From the NCBI GenBank assembly GCA_947589335.1, contig CANPZH010000105.1, forward strand, positions 1-5,269: 5,269 nucleotides of DNA. Reading direction: 5' to 3'. This DNA is from an uncultured Clostridia bacterium. GTDB taxonomy: Bacteria > Bacillota > Clostridia > Christensenellales > Borkfalkiaceae. Shown here piece by piece: positions 1-5,269 of the stretch (positions within the stretch are counted from its first letter, which is position 1; each line of letters opens with the position of its first letter). The position numbers and the translations under genes were made by a program. The notes beneath the pieces were generated by a model, which saw only the letters and a program-made list of their open reading frames with translations, was not told where the DNA came from and did no database searches.

Positions 1-434
1 GCCGTCGACGGTCACCTGCGTGCCGTCCGCACAGCCCGCGGGCACGATCTCGCCCATCTCCCCTCCGTCGCAGGAGAGGGACAGCGCCTCGCCCCCCTTC
101 GTCTTCGTCGTGATGTTCATGTGCGAGACGGACGCGATCGAGGCGATCGCCTCCCCGCGGAAGCCGAGCGTGGAGATCGCCGCAAGGTCTTCGGCGGTCG
201 CGAGTTTGCTCGTCGCATGGGGAAGATAGGCGGCCTTGAGATCCTCCCGCCCGATCCCGCAGCCGTTGTCCGTCACGCGGATGCGGCGCTTGCCGCCCTC
301 CTCGATCTCGACCGAGATCTCCGTTGCGCCTGCGTCGATCGCGTTCTCGACGAGCTCTTTGACGACCGAGTACGGTCTGTCGACGACCTCGCCCGCCGCG
401 ATCCGGTTATAGATATCCGCCGTTAAAATATGGA

Positions 435-438
<4 letters not shown>
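1..438 (-). CDS. mutL: DNA mismatch repair protein MutL, N-terminal part (3' end off the left edge)
   Basis: MutL couples mismatch recognition by MutS to strand incision and excision; in most Firmicutes, which lack MutH, its C-terminal domain is itself the endonuclease. The visible 146 residues are the GHKL ATPase domain. IAAGEVVDRP (13-22) is the family signature. Motif I is KELVENAIDAGA (27-38), with the probable catalytic base Glu28 and Mg-binding Asn32. Motif II is DNGCGI (57-62), HATSK (74-78) is the ATP lid, and GFRGEAIASI (92-101) is motif III. All key residues are present. The start is GTG at 438, overlapping the mutS stop as GTGA; the protein begins (M)IHILTADI as in the family, and no ATG nearby would serve. 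Usual length is about 600-700 residues, so the transducer and C-terminal endonuclease/dimerisation domains lie beyond the edge and cannot be checked. Tyr23 replaces the Ala common in RPASVVKEL, probably tolerated. Confidence 0.97.
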
Positions 439-2993
<2,555 letters not shown>

Positions 2994-2998
2994 AAAAA

Positions 2999-3006
2999 CT
3001 CCTTTT
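2999..3006 (-). promoter_or_regulatory. Ribosome binding site that fixes the mutS start
   Basis: AAAAGGAG followed by five T residues and then ATG at 2993. This is a near-ideal Shine-Dalgarno sequence and decides the start in favour of 2993 over the longer open frame reaching 3080, whose extra 29 residues (MARKNERN onward, basic and low-complexity) have no family counterpart. Confidence 0.88.
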
Positions 3007-3088
3007 CTATTGACAACACGGCCGCGGGAGCTCCCTCCCCGCCGCTTCGATCCTGTATTTCTTTCGTTTTTCCGCGCCACGCTGCGCT

Positions 3089-3146
3089 ACTTCGCGCCGT
3101 TGGCGCTCGTGCCGCCCTTAGAGAATCAGAACTTCGCGCGGGGCGG
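3089..3146. repeat. GC-rich inverted and direct repeats upstream of mutS
   Basis: GCGCC-GTT-GGCGC (3094-3106) can form a 5-bp stem. CCGCCC (3112-3117) pairs with GGGCGG (3141-3146), and ACTTCGCGC occurs at both 3089-3097 and 3131-3139. The segment lies 98-155 bp upstream of the mutS start, within its probable leader or promoter region. It could be the remains of a second repeat family or simply GC-rich noise; no regulator site is recognised. Confidence 0.3.
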
Positions 3147-3166
3147 AATGACGTAATCGAGAAACA

Positions 3167-3227
3167 ACACCCCCTCAGTCACTCACTTCGTTCGTGACAG
3201 CTCCCCCTCAAGGGGGCGCCAAGGGGG
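3167..3227 (+). repeat. Interspersed repeat unit A (direct orientation)
   Basis: This 61-bp unit starts with ACACCCCCTCAG and has a 19-bp variable middle that can fold with GTCAC (3178-3182) against GTGAC (3194-3198). A constant 30-bp tail from 3198 then contains the near-palindrome CCCCCTCAAGGGGG (3203-3216) and GCGCCAAGG. Head and tail match unit C almost base for base (one difference in the 30-bp tail), while the middles differ in sequence. That is the pattern expected of an interspersed small element with a variable stem-loop. Confidence 0.8.
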
Positions 3228-3242
3228 ATTTGTTCTTGCTGT

Positions 3243-3289
3243 CCCCTTGAGGGGAAAGTGCTTGAGCGTAGCGAAAGCAAAAGGGGTGT
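3243..3289 (-). repeat. Interspersed repeat unit B (inverted, diverged copy)
   Basis: Read on the minus strand this unit begins ACACCCC, has a middle that folds through TGCTT (3259-3263) against AAGCA (3275-3279), and ends with CCCCTCAAGGGG (3243-3254). The layout is the same as in units A and C, but the copy is shorter (47 bp) and the palindrome has four rather than five G/C pairs. It lies tail to tail with unit A, 15 bp apart. On its other side, 3290-3302 reads GGGGAAGCCAAGG on the minus strand and resembles the tail of a further, otherwise eroded unit. Confidence 0.65.
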
Positions 3290-3351
3290 CCTTGGCTTCC
3301 CCAATTCCTTCCGCGAGCAGAACCACGCTTCTGCGCTGCGGGACTGCATTT

Positions 3352-3367
3352 GCCGCATACCTGCGGC
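3352..3367. repeat. Small perfect hairpin GCCGCA-TACC-TGCGGC
   Basis: A 6-bp perfect inverted repeat with a 4-nt loop lies between repeat units B and C. A 10-bp direct repeat AGAACCACGC (3319-3328, 3392-3401) flanks it at 23 and 24 bp. No T-run follows on either strand, so it is not called a terminator. It may belong to another small mobile or repetitive element or be incidental. Confidence 0.4.
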
Positions 3368-3448
3368 TTGTTGTCCGATGAAACGAATAAGAGAACCACG
3401 CGGGTTAAAGCGCGGGAGCACGTTTCCTCGCAAATTTCTTTTCGACCG

Positions 3449-3508
3449 ACACCCCCTCAGCCTCGGCTCACGCCTCGTCAGCTCCCCCTCAAGGGGGCGC
3501 CAAGGAGG
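3449..3508 (+). repeat. Interspersed repeat unit C (direct orientation)
   Basis: This is the second direct copy, 60 bp, in the same orientation as unit A. It begins with the identical ACACCCCCTCAG and has an unrelated 18-bp middle. The tail from 3479 contains CCCCCTCAAGGGGG (3484-3497) and GCGCCAAGGAGG. It ends 37 bp downstream of the miaB stop codon. On the minus strand its palindrome could form a 5-bp hairpin in the miaB 3' untranslated region, but no T-run follows, so it does not look like a standard intrinsic terminator. Confidence 0.8.
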
Positions 3509-3545
3509 GAGGGAGTAAAAGAATTTCGTGAATATTTTCGCCCTT

Positions 3546-4853
3546 TTATATCTTCCCGAACAGAGAGATCCCGTTTGCGCGCTCGACGTGCAAATCGACA
3601 AACTCGCCGATCGGGTTGTGATCGCAGGCAAAATAGCCCATCCTGCCCGCCTCGTTCCTGCCGAGATAGAGCCCCTTCTTGTCGTCGTAGTCCTCGCAGA
3701 GGATCTCCGTCGTCTTGCCGACGAACTCCGCGCTCTTCTTCCGCGTGTTCTCGTTGACCGCGTCGACCAACTGCATGATCCTCTCTTTCGAGACGCTCTC
3801 GGGGATCTGCCCCTCCATCGCCGCCGCCTTCGTCCCCGTGCGGGGAGAATAGATGAAGGTGAACGCCGAGGCGAAGTCCGCCTCGTGCACGAGGGAGAGC
3901 GTATCTTCGAACTCCTCCTCCGTCTCCGTCGGGAACCCGACGATGAGGTCTGTCGTCACGGCGCAGCCCGGAACGGCCTCCCGCAGCATCGCGATCTCCT
4001 CGAGGTACTTCTTGCGGGTATAGCGCCTGTTCATGAGCCCGAGGATGCGGTCATTCCCCGACTGCGCGGGCAGATGAACGCACTTGCAGATCTTCTCGTT
4101 TGCGGCGATCACGCGGACGAGCTCCGCCGAAAAATCTTTGGGATGAGAGGTCATGAACCGCAGGCGGAACTTGCCCTCGACGGAGGCGCAGGCCTCGAGC
4201 AGTTCGGGAAAGCTCATGCCGCCGCGGCCGTCGCTGTTGTAGGAATTGACGTTCTGCCCGAGCAGCGTGATCTCCCGGTATCCCTCCGCGATGAGCCCGC
4301 GCACCTCTTTGAGGATCTCCCCCGCGGCGCGGGAACGCTCCCGCCCGCGCACATAGGGCACGATGCAGTAGGAACAGAAATTGTTGCAGCCGTAGGTGAT
4401 GTTCACCCACGCATTGGGATAGCTCGTACGGACGGGCTCGATCCCGTCTTCCGTCTCCTCCCGCTCGGGGAGCAGAGAGACGATCGCCTTACGGCGGGCG
4501 CGCCGCCTGTCGATGAGAGAGCCGAGCTCGGAGAGATTGTGCGTGCCGAAGACGAGGTCGATGAAGGGAAACTTCTCGCGCAAGATCTGCGCCTTCCCCT
4601 CCTCCTGCGCCATGCAGCCGCCCACGGCGATGATCAGATCCTTCTTCTCCCGCTTCAGCTTCTTGAGCGCCCCGATGTTGCCGAAGGCGTGATTCTCCGC
4701 ATTCTCGCGGATACAGCAGGTGTTGAAGACGATGATATCCGCCTCCTCGAGCGGGCTCTCCCTGTCGTATCCCTTCCCGCGGAGGATCCCCGCGATCTTC
4801 TCCGACTCATGGACGTTCATCTGGCAGCCGTAGGTCACAATGCAATAGTTCAT
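3546..4853 (-). CDS. miaB: tRNA-2-methylthio-N6-dimethylallyladenosine synthase MiaB
   Basis: MiaB is a radical-SAM enzyme that adds a methylthio group to C2 of i6A at position 37 of tRNAs reading UNN codons, using two [4Fe-4S] clusters. The 435-residue protein is full length. The N-terminal UPF0004 domain holds the auxiliary-cluster cysteines C10 (TYGCQMN), C46 (NTCCIRE) and C80 (GGCMAQ). The radical-SAM CxxxCxxC is C156, C160 and C163, followed by IVPYVRGRERS. AQSGNDRIL and TTDLIVGFPTETEEEF are typical of the central barrel, and a TRAM RNA-binding domain covers about 374-435. The start at 4853 was chosen because it puts the first cysteine at the family position and has GAGGA 4 nt upstream; an in-frame ATG at 4895 would add 14 unconserved residues inside the sirtuin gene. 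MiaB needs i6A made by MiaA, which is not in the window; in many Firmicutes miaA lies beyond mutL. The i6A-type substrate (rather than t6A, as for MtaB) is inferred from the YGCQMN motif, length and mutSL context. Confidence 0.97.
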   Translation of the reverse strand: MNYCIVTYGCQMNVHESEKIAGILRGKGYDRESPLEEADIIVFNTCCIRENAENHAFGNIGALKKLKREKKDLIIAVGGCMAQEEGKAQILREKFPFIDLVFGTHNLSELGSLIDRRRARRKAIVSLLPEREETEDGIEPVRTSYPNAWVNITYGCNNFCSYCIVPYVRGRERSRAAGEILKEVRGLIAEGYREITLLGQNVNSYNSDGRGGMSFPELLEACASVEGKFRLRFMTSHPKDFSAELVRVIAANEKICKCVHLPAQSGNDRILGLMNRRYTRKKYLEEIAMLREAVPGCAVTTDLIVGFPTETEEEFEDTLSLVHEADFASAFTFIYSPRTGTKAAAMEGQIPESVSKERIMQLVDAVNENTRKKSAEFVGKTTEILCEDYDDKKGLYLGRNEAGRMGYFACDHNPIGEFVDLHVERANGISLFGKI

Positions 4854-4857
4854 AACT

Positions 4858-4862
4858 TCCTC
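4858..4862 (-). promoter_or_regulatory. Ribosome binding site of miaB, overlapping the sirtuin stop codon
   Basis: GAGGA lies 4 nt upstream of the miaB ATG. It shares two bases with the TGA stop of the sirtuin gene (4861-4863), so ribosomes ending the upstream gene finish on the miaB initiation region. The spacing is a little short, which fits coupling by re-initiation; the coupling itself is inference. Confidence 0.7.
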
Positions 4863-5269
4863 ACAGCCGGGAGAAGACTTCCCCGACCTTCTCATGCAGT
4901 ACGAGGTCCGCCCGGTCGTCGAGGGGGGTCTCGTCGCGGTTGATCAAAACGAGATACTTGCCGCGGAAGTCCTCGACGAACCCCGCCGCGGGATAGACGG
5001 TGAGCGACGTCCCCGCCACGATGAGCATGTCCGCACTGCGGATCGCCGACAGCGCGCCGCGGACGGTATCCCCGTCGAGGGGCTCGCCGTAGAGGACGAC
5101 GTCGGGCTTGATCACCCCGCCGCAGGAGCACCGCGGCACTCCTTCCGAGCGGGCGATGTACTCCGCGGAGAACTTCTTTCCGCACTTCAGGCAGGTGTTG
5201 CGGTGGACGCTCCCGTGGAGCTCGAACACCCGCTTGCTCCCCGCCGCCTGGTGCAGACCGTCGATATTC
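4861..5269 (-). CDS. cobB: Sir2-family NAD-dependent protein deacylase, C-terminal part (5' end off the right edge)
   Basis: Sirtuins remove acetyl or other acyl groups from protein lysines in the cytoplasm, consuming NAD+ and giving nicotinamide and O-acyl-ADP-ribose. The visible 135 residues enter in frame at the right edge with NIDGLHQAAGS, the conserved NAD-binding and catalytic-core segment. ELHGS follows, carrying the catalytic histidine (visible residue 18). A zinc site is formed by CLKC (26, 29) and CSC (47, 49); the second pair is spaced C-x-C rather than C-x2-C. IKPDVVLYGE and GTSLTVYPAAG are the substrate and NAD-pocket motifs, and INRDETPLDDRADLVLH is the usual C-terminal strand region. 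Family members are about 240-250 residues, so roughly the N-terminal 45%, including the first GAGxS motif, is missing from view. A GTG at 5229 is internal, not the start. The gene stops 7 nt before miaB. The symbol follows general bacterial usage; acyl specificity cannot be told from this part. No break is seen. Confidence 0.93.
   Translation of the reverse strand, partial: NIDGLHQAAGSKRVFELHGSVHRNTCLKCGKKFSAEYIARSEGVPRCSCGGVIKPDVVLYGEPLDGDTVRGALSAIRSADMLIVAGTSLTVYPAAGFVEDFRGKYLVLINRDETPLDDRADLVLHEKVGEVFSRL

Larger units (their letters stand above)
2994..3545. other. 552-bp non-coding spacer between miaB and mutS, rich in small repeats
   Basis: No reading frame here resembles a protein. The short open frames on both strands run straight through the repeat copies and hairpins, and their translations are low-complexity and rich in Arg, Pro and Ser. 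The right half (3167-3508) holds repeat units A, B and C and a remnant. Between B and C are the direct repeat AGAACCACGC (3319-3328 and 3392-3401) and a hairpin at 3352-3367. The left part (3061-3146) has GC-rich inverted repeats and a duplicated ACTTCGCGC (3089-3097 and 3131-3139). I found no convincing -35/-10 pair for mutS and no hairpin with a clean U-run after miaB, so it cannot be told from sequence whether transcription runs through or restarts here. Confidence 0.75.

Noticed and set aside
3009..3014. TTGACA-like -35 element on the plus strand near 3009-3015
   Set aside because: No -10 element lies at 16-18 bp, and no plus-strand gene follows; it is also in the mutS leader on the opposite strand.
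3026..3035. Perfect palindrome GGGAGCTCCC upstream of mutS as an operator
   Set aside because: Ten bases with no spacer in GC-rich sequence are expected by chance and match no operator I know.
2994..3080. N-terminal extension of MutS starting at 3080
   Set aside because: The extra 29 residues are basic and unlike any MutS N-terminus, whereas AAAAGGAG sits 5 nt before the ATG at 2993, which gives the expected family start.
3167..3508. CRISPR array
   Set aside because: There are only three units, in mixed orientation, unevenly spaced and with variable parts inside the repeat rather than between identical repeats. No cas gene is present.
3484..3545. Intrinsic terminator of miaB
   Set aside because: The CCCCCTCAAGGGGG palindrome could form a short hairpin on the minus strand, but no run of T follows; the T-rich stretch lies on the wrong side.
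3179..3631. Possible 150-residue (and shorter 63-residue) minus-strand proteins in the miaB-mutS spacer
   Set aside because: The frames run through repeat units A, B and C and into the 3' end of miaB. The translations are low-complexity and simply encode the repeats, and no ribosome binding site supports them.
4854..4895. Longer MiaB start at 4895
   Set aside because: It would overlap the sirtuin gene by 35 nt and add 14 residues before the conserved N-terminus; the ATG at 4853 has its own ribosome binding site.
3528..4943. A 471-codon open frame on the plus strand opposite miaB
   Set aside because: Same cause as the mutS antisense frame: it mirrors the codon pattern of a complete, well-conserved miaB and has no domain of its own.

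Overview
The window is a bacterial, roughly 60% GC (estimated by eye) stretch in which every supported gene lies on the minus strand. Read in the direction of transcription, from the right edge to the left, the order is: the C-terminal half of a Sir2-family NAD-dependent protein deacylase (cut by the right edge), miaB, a 552-bp non-coding spacer, mutS, and the N-terminal part of mutL (cut by the left edge). The order miaB-mutS-mutL is familiar from Clostridia and related Firmicutes. Together with the strong AAGGAG-type ribosome binding sites and the sirtuin subtype, it suggests a GC-rich member of the Clostridia. That placement is inference; no rRNA or lineage marker is visible.

Right part (4861-5269 and 3546-4853): the sirtuin ends 7 nt before miaB, and its TGA stop lies inside the region that supplies miaB's Shine-Dalgarno sequence, so the two genes are probably co-transcribed and translationally coupled. 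MiaB is a complete methylthiotransferase with all six cluster cysteines and a C-terminal TRAM domain.

Middle (2994-3545): a spacer with no convincing gene. It contains a small interspersed-repeat cluster: two direct copies of a ~60-bp element (3167-3227 and 3449-3508), one diverged inverted copy (3243-3289) and a 13-bp remnant of a possible fourth. All are built around a CCCC(C)TCAAGGGG(G) near-palindrome. Other hairpins and short direct repeats surround them. This is the only part of the window not explained by housekeeping genes.

Left part (1-2993): mutS is complete and has its own strong ribosome binding site. Its stop codon overlaps the GTG start of mutL by 4 nt (GTGA). MutS recognises mismatches and MutL is the ATPase matchmaker, so this is a tightly coupled mismatch-repair operon. 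One residue of the MutS ABC-signature loop is unusual (Asp668 where Gly is the norm).

I found no evidence of a previously undescribed biological system. The genes are conserved housekeeping genes, and the items worth a second look are the repeat cluster and the MutS signature-loop substitution.
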